NCBI RefSeq assembly: GCF_947242115.1
Contig: NC_074728.1
Location: 9,094,221 to 9,158,220, forward strand
Direction of reading: 5' to 3'
DNA length: 64,000 nt
DNA from: Biomphalaria glabrata
Taxonomy: Eukaryota > Mollusca > Gastropoda > Planorbidae
Part shown: positions 21,401 to 28,690 of the stretch, in pieces
Layout of the letters: every line of letters starts with the position of its first letter
Position numbering within the stretch: position 1 is the stretch's first letter
Made by a program: the position numbers and the translations under genes
Notes under the pieces: model-generated
Seen by the model: the letters and a program-made list of their open reading frames with translations, nothing else
Databases searched by the model: none
Told to the model about the DNA's origin: nothing

Positions 21401-22316
21401 TAAGTTAATTGATTAAAGGTTAGGTCGTGTTTCACCAACATTCTCTTCCTCTTGAGCGGTTCTCAACCTTGCAAGCTCGGCGACCCCTTTTTACAATCCC
21501 CCAATTTGCCGCGACAACCCCTCCGACACACACATACTGCAATAGAAGAGTAGGCAATAACAATCCATAGTTTCGATGGTCTTAAGCGACCCCTGGCAAA
21601 TGGTCAATCGAGCCCAAGGGGGTCGCGACCCACAGGTTGAGAACCCCTGCTCTTGAGTAACTTTACATGATGTATTCGGACAAAGCGAGTGTATAAGACA
21701 GTTCTTTGTTAATGGTGTTTAAAGGGACAATGCGTATGACTAGTAGTAGTAATAAAATTAAACTTTTTAAAAAATTAACTCTGTTCAACTATTTTTCACT
21801 TTCTTAGTTGGGACACGAAGGATATAACAATGTTGATAACATTTGACTGTCTTTTACAAAAGAAAAGGTTGTTTTTTTCTTTACATGTTTTGACTTTTGG
21901 GGGGAAAGTTTGATTTTAAGCAGTAGTATAGAATAAAATGTGGGGGTAAAATGGAAGAGCCATTTAGCTTGTAACATTTTTAGCTGGCACATATGTTGAT
22001 AGGTTGAAACATTTCCTTCAAGACACGGTATAATGAGTTGATCAAAAGCCGGATTATCTTTATTTCGTCGGTTATGGTTGGCCGCATAGGCTGACACCTA
22101 ACCTGGAAACACCTCTGATGTAACAGAAACATTAAGGTCTGCCTTTGCCAACTCTAAATGTATACACACAAAAATACAGTGTACATGAGGCCTACCTTGA
22201 GTCTTTTGTCCTCCGCCTCTGACAGCAAACCATAACCCGATGCCCATGGCTACCACTAAGGTAGCCGCAAATACAACATAATCTAAGATACCGAATGAAT
22301 TGTGTACAACAAACAT
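407..22316 (-). CDS. SLC5-family sodium/solute cotransporter (multi-exon, 3' end outside window)
   Basis: Plasma-membrane symporter of the SLC5 (sodium/glucose cotransporter) family, which uses the inward sodium gradient to import small organic solutes; the pattern resembles the multivitamin and monocarboxylate transporters (SLC5A6/A8). Exons read on the minus strand: 22316-22196, 20940-20825, 15451-15344, 14109-14041, 13656-13605, 12033-11966, 11196-11116, 10512-10439, 10127-9987, 9427-9292, 6944-6859, 6751-6636, 493-407. All have AG/GT borders and phases that join without a stop over the first 389 residues. Landmarks in order: ILDYVVFAATLV (first helix), YLEIRFRSRTVRL, GGIKAVIWTDVFQ, FDPDPRVRHTFW, YGISQPSVQRY, PGIPGLFIACLFSGAL, then SSVSSSLNALGAITWED, the helix-8 serine segment that binds sodium in the family, and SGPLTGMFFLGALFPW. 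One exon between the last two listed was not located, and the C-terminus lies left of base 1. The substrate cannot be read from sequence. Confidence 0.93.
819..932. repeat. 22-bp minisatellite, about five copies
   Basis: Unit CACTTTCACTCACAATCACA plus CA. It is followed by pyrimidine-rich low-complexity sequence up to about 1340. Confidence 0.9.
1088..1245 (-). mobile_element. GATAA-tailed LINE 3' UTR fragment
   Basis: Minus-strand remnant matching the end of the LINE at 54330-55037 (AATGGGTTGCCTGA, the TTAAGTCGTTGG region and GAAGTAACATC). No open frame survives. Located in the SLC5 intron upstream of exon 14. Confidence 0.75.
1550..2450 (+). repeat. Dispersed repeat family A with internal minisatellite
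   Basis: Shares with the copy at 11455-11955 the segments TTAGTTTGGATC, TGTAATTAAATT, CTAGACTAAC, TTTCTATTTCATGTTTGTG, AAGACGGCAGCC and AATAATTGTGCAAA, ending in CAGACAGACACA. Within it a tRNA-like segment is amplified (1855-2140). In an SLC5 intron. Confidence 0.7.
1855..2140. repeat. 48-bp minisatellite, six copies
   Basis: Unit starts GCGGTAACCACTCTACTAAA and ends GGTTGTATAGTT; almost identical copies. As 48 is divisible by 3, open frames run through on both strands but code for nothing recognised. Confidence 0.97.
2455..2760 (+). repeat. Dispersed repeat family A, diverged copy
   Basis: GCTCATGGCTCAAGCCTCCT, GTAACCACTCTGCTAATGAA and ATATTTCATGTTGTGTTCAC align with the family; it ends in T-rich sequence. 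Adjacent to the copy at 1550-2450 in the same orientation. Confidence 0.65.
3490..3545. repeat. TCTCTG microsatellite
   Basis: Seven or so copies of TCTCTG/TCTGTC within pyrimidine-rich sequence. Nearby, 3255-3340 has four worn copies of AAACACAAAATGTTT. The rest of 2760-4150 is intron with only scraps of tRNA-like sequence (3105-3190, 3715-3790). Confidence 0.9.
4157..4407 (+). mobile_element. tRNA-derived SINE, family B
   Basis: Head with pol III A box-like AGCGTGGTCGAGACGCC and B box GGTTCGACACC, a body GCCTAAAGGCAGCACGGAAA, and the end GTGCTATATAAAAGCTA followed by (TAA)n. The LINE at 4405 starts right after the (TAA)n tail. Confidence 0.85.
4405..6360 (+). mobile_element. 5'-truncated LINE with C-terminal zinc finger and restriction-like endonuclease (R2/R4/NeSL-like)
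   Basis: A non-LTR retrotransposon beginning part-way into the reverse transcriptase (LTIDGIILHQANRRKRNL) directly after a (TAA)n SINE tail, and ending in an AATAATAAT tail near 6350. The first ~25 codons are in another frame from the rest, so one base is missing in the A-run at about 4488. It lies in the SLC5 intron left of exon 12, in the opposite orientation to the gene. Confidence 0.88.
4473..6257 (+). pseudogene. LINE reverse transcriptase plus endonuclease, partial (594 codons open)
   Basis: Long intact frame from RT motif AFDSVPHDWLLK through RGKYQGDSLSPLWF and the catalytic LLYMDDLKLYA, a thumb region, a CCHC finger CRKCGNVSESIEHIMAGC (CX2CX8HX4C) and a PD-(D/E)XK-like segment (RPDLLFID then TATIIDIAVP). 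The finger followed by this nuclease at the C-terminus is the arrangement of R2-type LINEs, which cut the target DNA and prime reverse transcription on it. It lacks an own start codon because of the 5' truncation: the frame opens on GTG, not ATG. The near absence of decay over 1.8 kb implies a fairly recent insertion. Confidence 0.85.
6515..6585. repeat. Local duplicate block, copy 1
   Basis: Contains CATTGCTCTGAACAGGAGTC and GGAGATCTGTAGCTGGAAG; also at 8805-8878 with about 90% identity. Lies just beyond SLC5 exon 12. Confidence 0.85.
6636..6751 (-). CDS. SLC5-like exon 12 (helix 8 serine segment)
   Basis: Residues 351-389 plus one base. Reads SSVSSSLNALGAITWEDILK then PRFEKTLTESQ and TFVTKII. 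The SSxSSSxNAL motif carries the sodium-coordinating serines in the family. Acceptor TCTGCAG, donor G/GTGAGG; leaves phase 1. Confidence 0.93.
6859..6944 (-). CDS. SLC5-like exon 11
   Basis: Residues 323-350 plus two bases. Reads LVPYFVMENLGYPGIPG then LFIACLFSGAL, the conserved PYFVMD...PGxPGLFxACLFSGxLS block. Acceptor GTTAAAG, donor AG/GTAAAA. Confidence 0.92.
8805..8878. repeat. Local duplicate block, copy 2
   Basis: CATTGCTCTGAACAGGAGAC and GGAGATCTGTAGCTGGTAG, with weaker similarity extending left over AACTTCCTGTTTACAC. In the SLC5 intron between exons 10 and 11. The rest of 7000-9290 is unremarkable intron. Confidence 0.85.
9292..9427 (-). CDS. SLC5-like exon 10
   Basis: Residues 277-322. 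Reads QSVLLNIIGVFLLLTLTC then MSGLALFAFYADQNCNPLG and ends SNPNQ, matching the helix 7 region and the start of the loop leading to helix 8. Acceptor CACTAG, donor CAG/GTAAGT; leaves phase 0. Confidence 0.93.
9987..10127 (-). CDS. SLC5-like exon 9 (FDPDPRVRHTFW)
   Basis: Residues 230-276 plus two bases. Contains FDPDPRVRHTFW and YGISQPSVQRY, close to the family FxPDPxxRHTFW and YGVNQAQVQRY; the canonical NQAQ here reads SQPS, a noticeable departure. Acceptor TTGACAG, donor CA/GTAAGA. Confidence 0.92.
10439..10512 (-). CDS. SLC5-like exon 8
   Basis: Residues 206-229 plus two bases. Reads GTIKVGSWSRVWEISQ then KWERIKFF, corresponding to the extracellular loop with the VGG...VW motif. Acceptor CTTTAG, donor AA/GTAAAT. 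It has no long open frame around it and was found by following the splice phases. Confidence 0.88.
10732..10965. repeat. 21-bp minisatellite, about ten copies
   Basis: Unit AAGGAGCAGACAAGGAGTCA (period 21), in the SLC5 intron between exons 7 and 8. The open frame over it is a by-product of the period being a multiple of three. Confidence 0.93.
11116..11196 (-). CDS. SLC5-like exon 7 (GGIKAVIWTDVFQ)
   Basis: Residues 179-205, 27 whole codons. GGIKAVIWTDVFQ is one of the strongest SLC5 signatures; the following ALIMMAGIMSILIQ is the start of the next helix. Acceptor TCCTAG, donor CAG/GTAAGA. Confidence 0.95.
11455..11955 (+). repeat. Dispersed repeat family A, longest single copy
   Basis: About 500 bp in the SLC5 intron between exons 6 and 7. 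On the minus strand it contains TAGTAGAGTGG and GAGTTCGATTTC, spaced like pol III A and B boxes, so part is tRNA-derived. The right part ends GTGAATTTATATAAG. Other copies: 2455-2760, 7505-7640, 13135-13350 (plus) and 14725-15000, 45840-46330 (minus). Confidence 0.7.
11966..12033 (-). CDS. SLC5-like exon 6
   Basis: Residues 156-178. Continues phase 1 as VTGIPVWATLVTTGSVATIY then TTI, the usual VTGxxxW...YTTxGG segment. Acceptor ATTTAG, donor GTAAGT; leaves phase 0, which joins the GGIKAVIWTD exon. Confidence 0.92.
12094..12330. mobile_element. Terminal fragment of the GGATCCAG-ended transposon
   Basis: Starts CACTAGCGGATCCAGAAC and matches the complement of the right end of 61873-63782, including AACCCTAACCCTAAGC, CTGGGGGAGCGCTGTAAG and ACTGCAGAAACGCATTC. 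In the SLC5 intron between exons 5 and 6. A very short further piece is at about 57180-57245. Confidence 0.78.
12733..12968 (-). mobile_element. tRNA-derived SINE, family C
   Basis: Minus-strand head GCGCTGTGGCTGAGCGGTAA and GGTTCGAATCCTGGTGAAG with a cloverleaf-like middle, then TTTAATTTCGGGAT, a body with GGTACC and ACCGTTGGCC, and the end ATGACGTTTACATCAT. The ends of the head do not pair as an acceptor stem, so it is not a working tRNA. Confidence 0.85.
13135..13350 (+). repeat. Dispersed repeat family A, right half
   Basis: Shares AATTAATTGACTTATTGGCT, GTGCAAATTTTCAACTTGAT and CAGACAGACAGCGTGAGT with the family's right half. In the SLC5 intron between exons 5 and 6. Confidence 0.65.
13605..13656 (-). 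CDS. SLC5-like exon 5
   Basis: Residues 139-155 plus one base. Reads ILYIGVASFAPAIAFEA+G, corresponding to the family segment VxLYAPALALxxVTG. Acceptor AAACAG, donor GTAAGA, phase 0 in and phase 1 out. Confidence 0.92.
14041..14109 (-). CDS. SLC5-like exon 4 (YLEIRF motif)
   Basis: Residues 116-138, exactly 23 codons. Reads YLEIRFRSRTVRLIG then TLMMFTNQ; the YLE(L/I)RF motif with the following RxVR is diagnostic for SLC5. Acceptor TTCCAAG, donor CAG/GTATGT. Confidence 0.93.
14725..15000 (-). repeat. Dispersed repeat family A, right half
   Basis: Minus-strand copy: AAGCTTATATCAACTCTGTC, GATCAAGTTGAAACTTTAC and TCCAATTAATTAACAACT. A second worn piece follows at about 15040-15200. Confidence 0.65.
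15344..15451 (-). CDS. SLC5-like exon 3
   Basis: Residues 80-115, phase 0 at both ends (36 codons). Acceptor TTGCAG, donor GAG/GTAAGT. Begins GTEFYIYTLGMILGI and ends VPLLYPLKLTSVFE, the conserved stretch just before the YLELRF motif. Confidence 0.93.
15531..20286. repeat. 40-bp satellite array, about 119 copies
   Basis: Unit AAGTGTACCTTCAACCGGCT plus TTTATTTGGTCTAGGCATGA. Variable sites include C/A in TTC(C/A)ACCG, GGC/GCC/GTC, T/C in (T/C)TTATTTGG and GGC/GAC/TGG before ATG. It fills most of SLC5 intron 2. Rare shared variants show larger blocks have been duplicated within the array (see findings). Only a short open frame occurs and there are no spacers, so it is neither coding nor CRISPR. 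Confidence 0.98.
20287..20824. other. Intron with pyrimidine-rich tract
   Basis: Between the 40-bp satellite and SLC5 exon 2. A long CT-rich stretch at 20505-20660 (TTTCTCTCTCCCTCTATAAC and similar) reads GA-rich in the gene's direction. No gene seen. Confidence 0.7.
20825..20940 (-). CDS. SLC5-like exon 2
   Basis: Residues 41-79. Acceptor TTCAG, donor CAG/GTACCT. Encodes DEYLKASRSMSVVPVAIS and SFFSAILILGTPAEMYTQ, matching the family segment that ends helix 2 (compare the LGVPSEIYRFGTQ region of human SLC5A6). It is followed by an intron of about 5.4 kb that is mostly a 40-bp satellite. Confidence 0.93.
21005..21325 (+). mobile_element. Decayed LINE 3' end
   Basis: Fragments such as GKKRRGRQRKQW, DREEWRKTVDKS and VVPQRSNRLMDR are readable between stops; they are typical of a second LINE C-terminus. 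It lies in SLC5 intron 1, on the strand opposite the gene. Confidence 0.8.
21457..21649. mobile_element. SPIN-like hAT MITE, copy 3
   Basis: About 193 bp from CGGTTCTCAACC to GGTTGAGAACCCCTG; the first three bases of the left end are lost. CTCTTGAG occurs on both sides (21449-21456 and 21650-21657). In SLC5 intron 1. Confidence 0.83.
22196..22316 (-). CDS. SLC5-like exon 1 (start codon, TM1)
   Basis: Residues 1-40 plus one base. The ATG at 22316 precedes the conserved family start (GILDYVVFAATLVVAMGIG), as in other SLC5 proteins that begin just before the first helix. The donor GTAGGC follows ...QKTQ+G and leaves phase 1. No upstream in-frame extension is needed. Confidence 0.9.
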
Positions 22317-22676
22317 TGTGGCTTTCTTTATGCCTTTATTTGATTGAGATTTGGCTTTATAGTGCAGCTATCCCAATGTAGACCGTGTCCGATAGAAGTA
22401 CGGCAGCCCGTATAGCCCTCATTTTACATATTTTCATATCTACGGCTCTATTTACTGATTGTCGCAACTATTACATACGGGTCCCAGATAGATGTTTCGC
22501 AAACATGAATAGAAAAAAACTTTGATTTCTTCAAATGCTAATATTTTGAACTGAAAAGAACTAAAATAACATAATGGAATTAGGACTGATGAGATTTACG
22601 ATATTTGTTGATTTTGATGCTTATTAAGCAATGTCTGAGGAACTGTGGAAAAGAACAGAGCAGCAGCCTATTGAAG

Positions 22677-24015
22677 TCACTTACGGATCCAGGTGGGGGC
22701 GGTAGGAGCGATCACCCCTCTACCTCGGCCGGCTCCCCCCCCCCCCCGAAAGGGTGGGTGGAATAATTTTAGTAGAGAAATCACACAATTTATATACGAA
22801 TTCTAGACTTATGTTAATAATATATACAAATTTTTTATATTTTAACCTATTTTTGGATTATATCGCCCCTCTCCCTTTAGTATGTTAGTGAGGTGGGGTG
22901 GGACGATCGCATCAATTCCGCCCCCCCCCCCACCCACCACCGAACCTTAACATTCGAGTAGGAGGCTGTCCGATTTTTTTAATTTTTGTTTGCAGAATTC
23001 ACAGGTAGTTGAATGAATTAGTAACATATCTATATGACAAAAGCTACTTATTGATATATCATAGCTAATCTTCATATTATGTGGTTTGCCTTCTGGTATC
23101 TTGGCTTTAGGGAGTAAGGCTGTATCTACTGCCCTCCCCACTTTATAATTTTAAATGGGGGGGGGACGTCCAATTTTTAAGCAGAAATCATAGTATGTGT
23201 ACAAAATTAGTTGAGAATCTTTATATTATAAGCTATTAATTGATATATGAACTCTTTTGTATATAATGTCACAGCACACTCTAATCTCAAATTAAATCAT
23301 TAGTAAATATAAAATGAAAGAGGGTTGTACCATGTGGTAGGGGCGATAGATGTAAATTACCTCGGGCAGACCAATACCTTTCCTTTTGTATTTTAATTAA
23401 GAAATTACAAAATTAAAAAAAAAATCGTTCACTAATCTAAGTTACAAGTTTTATCAACATTGGTCAAAAGGTTTTGATTTCTATTCGTCACATACATACA
23501 TACATACATACATACATACGCCTTACTTTCTACTTTATAAAGTAGATATATGCTATAAATTACATTTTTATATCGAGTCGCCCCAACCAATATTCCTTAC
23601 TGGCTAATTGCTATCATTAGCAATAATTATAAAAAGGAGAGATGACTCATACTGTCTCTTATATGATAATCGTTTCCACTCTTTTTAAAGTAGAAGAGTA
23701 ACAGTTGAGATGACTTCTGAAACCAAACATTTGTTTCAAGTGGCCTTTTCCAAACCTTTACTCAAGGTAAGATGTTTCTATTGCAACAATACTTGATTTC
23801 TTTTCGTCTTCCGAATTGTTTCTATGTTCAGAGCTTAGTATCATAGTTCTTTAACTGAACGAAGTTACAAACAGGCATATTGTTATTCAAAATTAATAAC
23901 TTATATATGAATTTGTTTCAAATATTAATTTACAAAGAATTTTTTTTTTGGAGTAACCCTCAAAGCCTAAATCTAAATCTGCGGAGTATCTTTTCTTTTC
24001 AAGAAACACATCTAC
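22677..24015. mobile_element. Partial copy of the GGATCCAG-ended transposon
   Basis: Starts CACTTACGGATCCAGG with a base change and small insertion in the end, continues with the family's GGTAGGAGCGATC, ATTATATCGCCCCTC and TATAAAAAGGAG landmarks, and stops after the ATCTAAATCTGCGGAGTATC block. Directly upstream of the SLC5 start. Contains a (CATA)n run at 23490-23519. Confidence 0.78.
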
Positions 24016-24059
24016 GGTATCCAATATAAATATATAAATCCAACCCTTTTACTTTCGTT

Positions 24060-24180
24060 AATTAATGTCAGATACCCATCAGACCTAGACCTTGGGGCGT
24101 CCTAAAAAATCCCGAAATTCAGAATCCTCGAGATTTGAGCCTATGATCCCTCAGTTTAGAAGCCAGGCGCTGCGCACTAT
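24060..24180 (-). mobile_element. Head fragment of SINE family C
   Basis: Minus-strand remnant with AATCCCGAAATTC complement, CCTCGAGATTTGAGCC in place of the B box and AAGCCAGGCGCTGCGC. It faces away from the copy at 24258, leaving two heads about 80 bp apart. Confidence 0.65.
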
Positions 24181-24257
24181 TTAATTTTTTTTTTATTATC
24201 ATAGTAATGACTATTGTGGAGGGTGCTCTAAGCCTACAATGTGGTATGTCGACAACA

Positions 24258-24535
24258 AAGAGGTTACAGTTCGATGTACTTCCGGTATTTAGTCTAAACT
24301 GGGTCCTGGGTTCGAATCTTGGTGAAGACTGGGATTTTTAATTTCGGGATTTTTAGGGCACCCCTGAATTCAACCAACATTAATGAACACCTGACTTTAG
24401 TTGGGAAAAATAATGACGTCGGTGGTTGTGTTGGCCACATAACACCCTGCTCGTTAACCGTTGGCCAAAGAAACAGATAACCTAAACATCATCTGCCCTA
24501 TAGACCACAAGGTCTGAAAGGGGAACTTCACTTTA
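24258..24535 (+). mobile_element. tRNA-derived SINE, family C
   Basis: Plus-strand copy: GGGTTCGAATCTTGGTGAAG, TTTAATTTCGGGATTTTT, GTTGGCCACATAACACCC, CGTTAACCGTTGGCC, then CTATAGACCACAAGGTCTG. The A box half is worn. Confidence 0.85.
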
Positions 24536-24683
24536 TTTATTATCTGTAGAAATTAACTAATCTTCACTTTCAGGCACTGCCAGGGTCGGCCTTCTCTAAA
24601 GGGAAACGGAATTTATTGTAGTCCCCTTAAAATAATGCCCACTGAGGAAATTTCTGTTGATGTGACGTGACAGGTCTGTAGTA

Positions 24684-25020
24684 TTATTGCTCTCTAACAG
24701 GTAACGAGAATATTCTTAGGGATTTTCCATCCATCCAAGCCAGTGACGCTACAGCCTGCTTCAACACATCCTTCCATTCAGATCTCTCCTGGGCCTTTCT
24801 TCTCCACGCCCTAACCCCAAGCTGCTTCAGATCTGCTTCCACATCATCAATCCATCGCATTCGGGGTCTGCCTTTGGGTCGCCTTCCTTTTGGTTTTTGC
24901 CTGTATATCATTTTCGCTCCTTTGTTGTCTGACATTCTTTCAAGTTGACCTGCCCAACGTAGTCTGTTCTTTTTTATTTCCGTCACTATTGGTGGGTCTT
25001 CATACAATTGATATATCTCA
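24684..25020 (-). mobile_element. LINE C-terminal fragment
   Basis: Open for about 107 codons: YEDPPIVTEIKKNRLRWAGQ, KGRRPKGRPRMRWIDDVEAD and RSEWKDVLKQA. This basic tail is typical of endonuclease-reverse transcriptase LINEs common in invertebrates. No poly-A or microsatellite tail is obvious. Confidence 0.85.
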
Positions 25021-25256
25021 TGGTCTTAGGGATTTTTAGCCCTCGAATATATTTGCAAGGTCAGTTGTCACTATCCCTTCGTTTGCTATAACCACAGGGT
25101 TCAATGTCAGTTCTCCTTATATTGTGGGTTATTGGTATGGCATGTCAGTGATGGTTGCAGATTTTCGGTAATACACAATCTGGGCGATTGAAATGCACCG
25201 TAGGTCTATCCCAGCTTTAAAGTTAATCGCTTGACTCGAGTAGCTCCTGTGGCGAG

Positions 25257-26001
25257 CAGGGCCGGTCCTACAGATTTCGGGCCCCCTATGCGAAATGGAT
25301 TGCGCGGGGCCCCGTCTGGGTAGAGATAAGGATAACAAGTGAGAATTAGGATTTTGTATTAGAAAATAAATTTGTCTTTGCATGTTGTTCATACTTTACT
25401 AAGTACAAAATCACGGTCAAATTAACTTTACGAGCCAACTAGAAAAAGATGGTAGTCTTCCAACATAAAGCCGATAAACATTCACATCTGCCTTTTAGAC
25501 TTACTATCGACTAGAAAATTATCGCTTTTGATTTTTTATTTGAAGAGGTCGAGATAGATTTAGATCTGCATTTATATGCCAATGATTATTAAAGTAAATT
25601 AAGTATTTGAACTTCTTGTTTTGGCTAAAATTCGCCTTATTATTACATGTTTATTAAATGAAAGCTGACAATGTCGCTTTTTTTTTTAAATGCGAGTAGG
25701 ATTTGAGTTTTACATATTGAATGACACCCCGGAATGACAATTTAGTCTGTTTTTAAGCACATTTGTATGAGTTTTCATTAGATTTTAATAATTTATGGAG
25801 ATTTTCATTAACTTTTTCGTATATTTTGCGATTTGAATAGATTCCAGGAACTCCTGGAAAATAAGGTGGCCGCGGTAACCCTTTAATAATAGGTTAAAAT
25901 GGTTTTAATTTAATAATTTACACCTAGAATTAGCGCGGGGCCTATGAAAGTGCGGGGCCCACTGCGGCCGCATAGGTTGCAGTGGCCTAATGCCGGCCCT
26001 G
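25257..26001. mobile_element. Non-autonomous hAT-type element, CAGGGCCGG ends, perfect 8-bp duplication
   Basis: 745 bp, begins CAGGGCCGGTCC and ends GGCCGGCATT complement (..TGCCGGCCCTG). Flanked on both sides by GTGGCGAG (25249-25256 and 26002-26009). The 8-bp duplication with CAG-type ends is the hAT signature. No transposase frame. A second, inverted copy lies at 44451-45120. Confidence 0.88.
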
Positions 26002-26120
26002 GTGGCGAGTATTGTAATAACGTTCTTAGATTATGTATCAAAGCCAGGTGTTGATATATTAAATTTCGCTACCCCGGTAGCCCTATTCTGATATAGCTGA
26101 ACACCCTGCCGTTATATGTC

Positions 26121-26320
26121 CTATTGACTTTGACTCACGTTTTGAGATACGCTTTTCATATTTTTTTTTGTTTTCATAGCTCGATCATGAATTGCTGCGT
26201 CATTCGATATCATGCTTCCTAGATATGTGTAGTGGTCTTCTACTTTTAGAGGCTGTCCATTTACGTTGGTCTTTGAGGCTGAGTAGGTTTTATTGGATGA
26301 CTTCTGGAACAAGACTTCTA
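26121..26320 (-). mobile_element. LINE reverse transcriptase C-terminal fragment
   Basis: Reads EVLFQKSSNKTY and LKVEDHYTYLGSMISNDA, the YLGSxIS thumb region of LINE reverse transcriptases. It may belong to the same insertion as 24684-25020, with the hAT element at 25257-26001 inserted between, but the sequence between them was not recognisably LINE. Confidence 0.8.
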
Positions 26321-27228
26321 TTGTCTTTTTTTTATGTTAGCTTTGTGTAGTGTAACTGAGTTGATCTTCTGCGTGCGTCCAGCGTGTCTGAAGGTCATGG
26401 CCATTGTTGTGTTTCATGTCCAGTGTGTGTGTGTGTGTATAGACTGCATCAGTGGTATGCTAGACGTGCTGGTCTCATTCACTGTTTACTGTAGTCTAAT
26501 TTTGTCGAATAAAGCCATGTTATTGGTATTCTAGTCGTTATCATTTCATTACACTTTGACAAAGCTTTCTGTTTCGAGATAGAGATGACCTGCTATAACG
26601 ATCAAACTAAAATGTTCCCCATGTGACCTAAGAGCTAGTAATTCTTTTCTCAAAGATATGCATCAACTGTTAAATGTCTAGAAAAGTCGTTAGAGCAGTT
26701 TGTTAGAGCAGCGTTCAGGTCACATCCTCCACCCACCCTCCACGAAGTCCTGACATGAATAGAGGTATTGTAATAAAACAAGTAGGCCTATACTTTATGG
26801 AAATAAAACGTACTTTTATTGCATTCACATTAAGAAGGTAAATAATACATTCTGTACATTGTCATAAATTATACTTTGTGTAAATCATACAATTGAACGT
26901 GATACCTGTGCTGCAATACGGTTGAAACTTTCAAAAAATAAAAAGAGAATACACAAACAATTATATGGGTCATTAATTGTAGCCTTCTTGTCTGCCTGAA
27001 ATTATAATGCACCCCCTCCACCCTCCAAACACTTAATACACACAGTAATTTTTAATAAAACACTTCTCCCCCCAAGAAGACACATTTTGGAATTGTATAG
27101 TCAATAGAATAACAATTATTACAATAACATGTACTTTTTGGTCATAGAAAGATCTCATTTCCCAAGCTAAAACTCTCAGGCCGACCCACTTTTTTGAGTC
27201 CCTCAAATGAAAGTCAAATAAAACTGTT

Positions 27229-27309
27229 TTAACTCTTTCTCTCCGAACTGACGATACCAACGTTGATTCCACCAGAATGTCGTAAATAATTACGGAGAGA
27301 AAGAGTTAA
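27229..27309. mobile_element. 73-bp MITE with TTAA duplication, copy 1
   Basis: Core of 73 bp (27233-27305) with inverted ends CTCTTTCTCTCC and TTAA on both sides, as for piggyBac- or Kolobok-mobilised MITEs. The inner ACGATACCAACGTTGATTCC is shared with copy 2. Confidence 0.85.
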
Positions 27310-27365
27310 ATAATCCAAACTCTTCTTTGAAACACAAGTTGCACACTAGTATGTTATAATGCTTA

Positions 27366-27610
27366 AGTGGGAAGCGTGATCGAGAAGAGGAGGGGGCTTG
27401 ACCTTGGCTTGGCTACCTATGAAGGGGGCTCGAGGTTCGACACCCGACTCGGCCAAAGCTGTGTTAACTGAGCGCCTAAAGGCAGCACGGAAAACCTTCT
27501 CCCAGATACCCTTTCCCGCACTGGTCTTCCAAATGAGATTGGACCATAGCGCTCTGAGCATGCTATAAGCATGAAACAAGCACTATATAAAAGCTATATT
27601 TATATTTATT
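27366..27610 (+). mobile_element. tRNA-derived SINE, family B
   Basis: Second copy with AGGTTCGACACCCGACTCGG, GAGCGCCTAAAGGCAGCACG and CACTATATAAAAGCTA. Its head is longer than in the copy at 4157 because of a small insertion. Between the SLC5 and receptor genes. A worn 3' piece is at 58065-58170. Confidence 0.85.
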
Positions 27611-28057
27611 TACTACACACATAAATTACAGAAGAAGTACTGATACATAATTTCTTGAAGTTTTACTTTAGGCAATTTGGAAGAAGAAACGCCACTATTT
27701 ACAACCTATTCCACTCTTGACAAAGATCTAGATCAAGAGAAGCACTTTTTGTAGAATAATTTAGTATACATCCAGCCCACCCTCTTTCCCTTCCCCCCCC
27801 CCCCCCCAAAAAAAAATCAACAACAAACATACACACACTATTAAAAGGCCTGTATATTCGCTGTGACAATTTTAAGAAATCTTGATTTAAAATGAAGGCC
27901 TACTTGTAGATCCAGATCTAATCGTTTGAAAAATTGTTTCTACACATTATCATTAACTAGTCTTAACATTTCAATGAAATTGTTTCTTCACTCACACAGA
28001 CACACACGCTTGTATACAGCTGTTTCGTGTTCTTTGGACAGACACGTTTGATAATTA

Positions 28058-28690
28058 CACTGGCCTAAGGATAATCTCTCTAAATCACTCTGGCCTAAAG
28101 ATAATCTCTCTCAATCACTCTGGCCTAAAGATAATCTCTCTCAATCACTCTGGCCTAAAGATAACCTCTCTCAATCACTCTGGCCTAAAGATAATCTCTC
28201 TAAATCACTCTGGCCTAAAGATAATCTCTCTCAATCACTCTGGCCTAAGGATAATCTCTCGCAATCACTCTGGCCTAAGGATAATCTCTCTCAATCATTC
28301 TGGCCTAAGGATAATCTCTCTCAATCACTCTGGCCTAAGGATAATCTCTCTCAATCACTCTAGCCTAAGGATAATCTCTCTCAATCACTCTGGCCTAAGG
28401 ATAATCTTTCTCAATCACTCTGGCCTAAGGATAATCTCTCTCAATCACTCTGGCCTAAGGACAATCTCTCTCAATCACTCTGGCCTAAGGATAATCTCTC
28501 TCAATCACTCTAGCCTAAGGATAATCTCTCTCAATCATTCTAGCCTAAGGATAATCTCTCGCAATCACTCTGGCCTAAGGATAATCTCTCTCAATCACTC
28601 TAGCCTAAGGATAATCTCTCTCAATCACTCTGGCCTAAGGACAATCTCTCTCAATCACTCTGGCCTAAGGATAATCTCTCTCAATCACGC
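28058..28690. repeat. 30-bp minisatellite, about 21 copies
   Basis: Unit CACTCTGGCCTAAGGATAAT plus CTCTCTCAAT. The first six copies mostly carry AAAG where later ones carry AAGG, and TCTAGCC variants are confined to the right half. It lies about 660 bp beyond the receptor stop codon. Confidence 0.97.
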
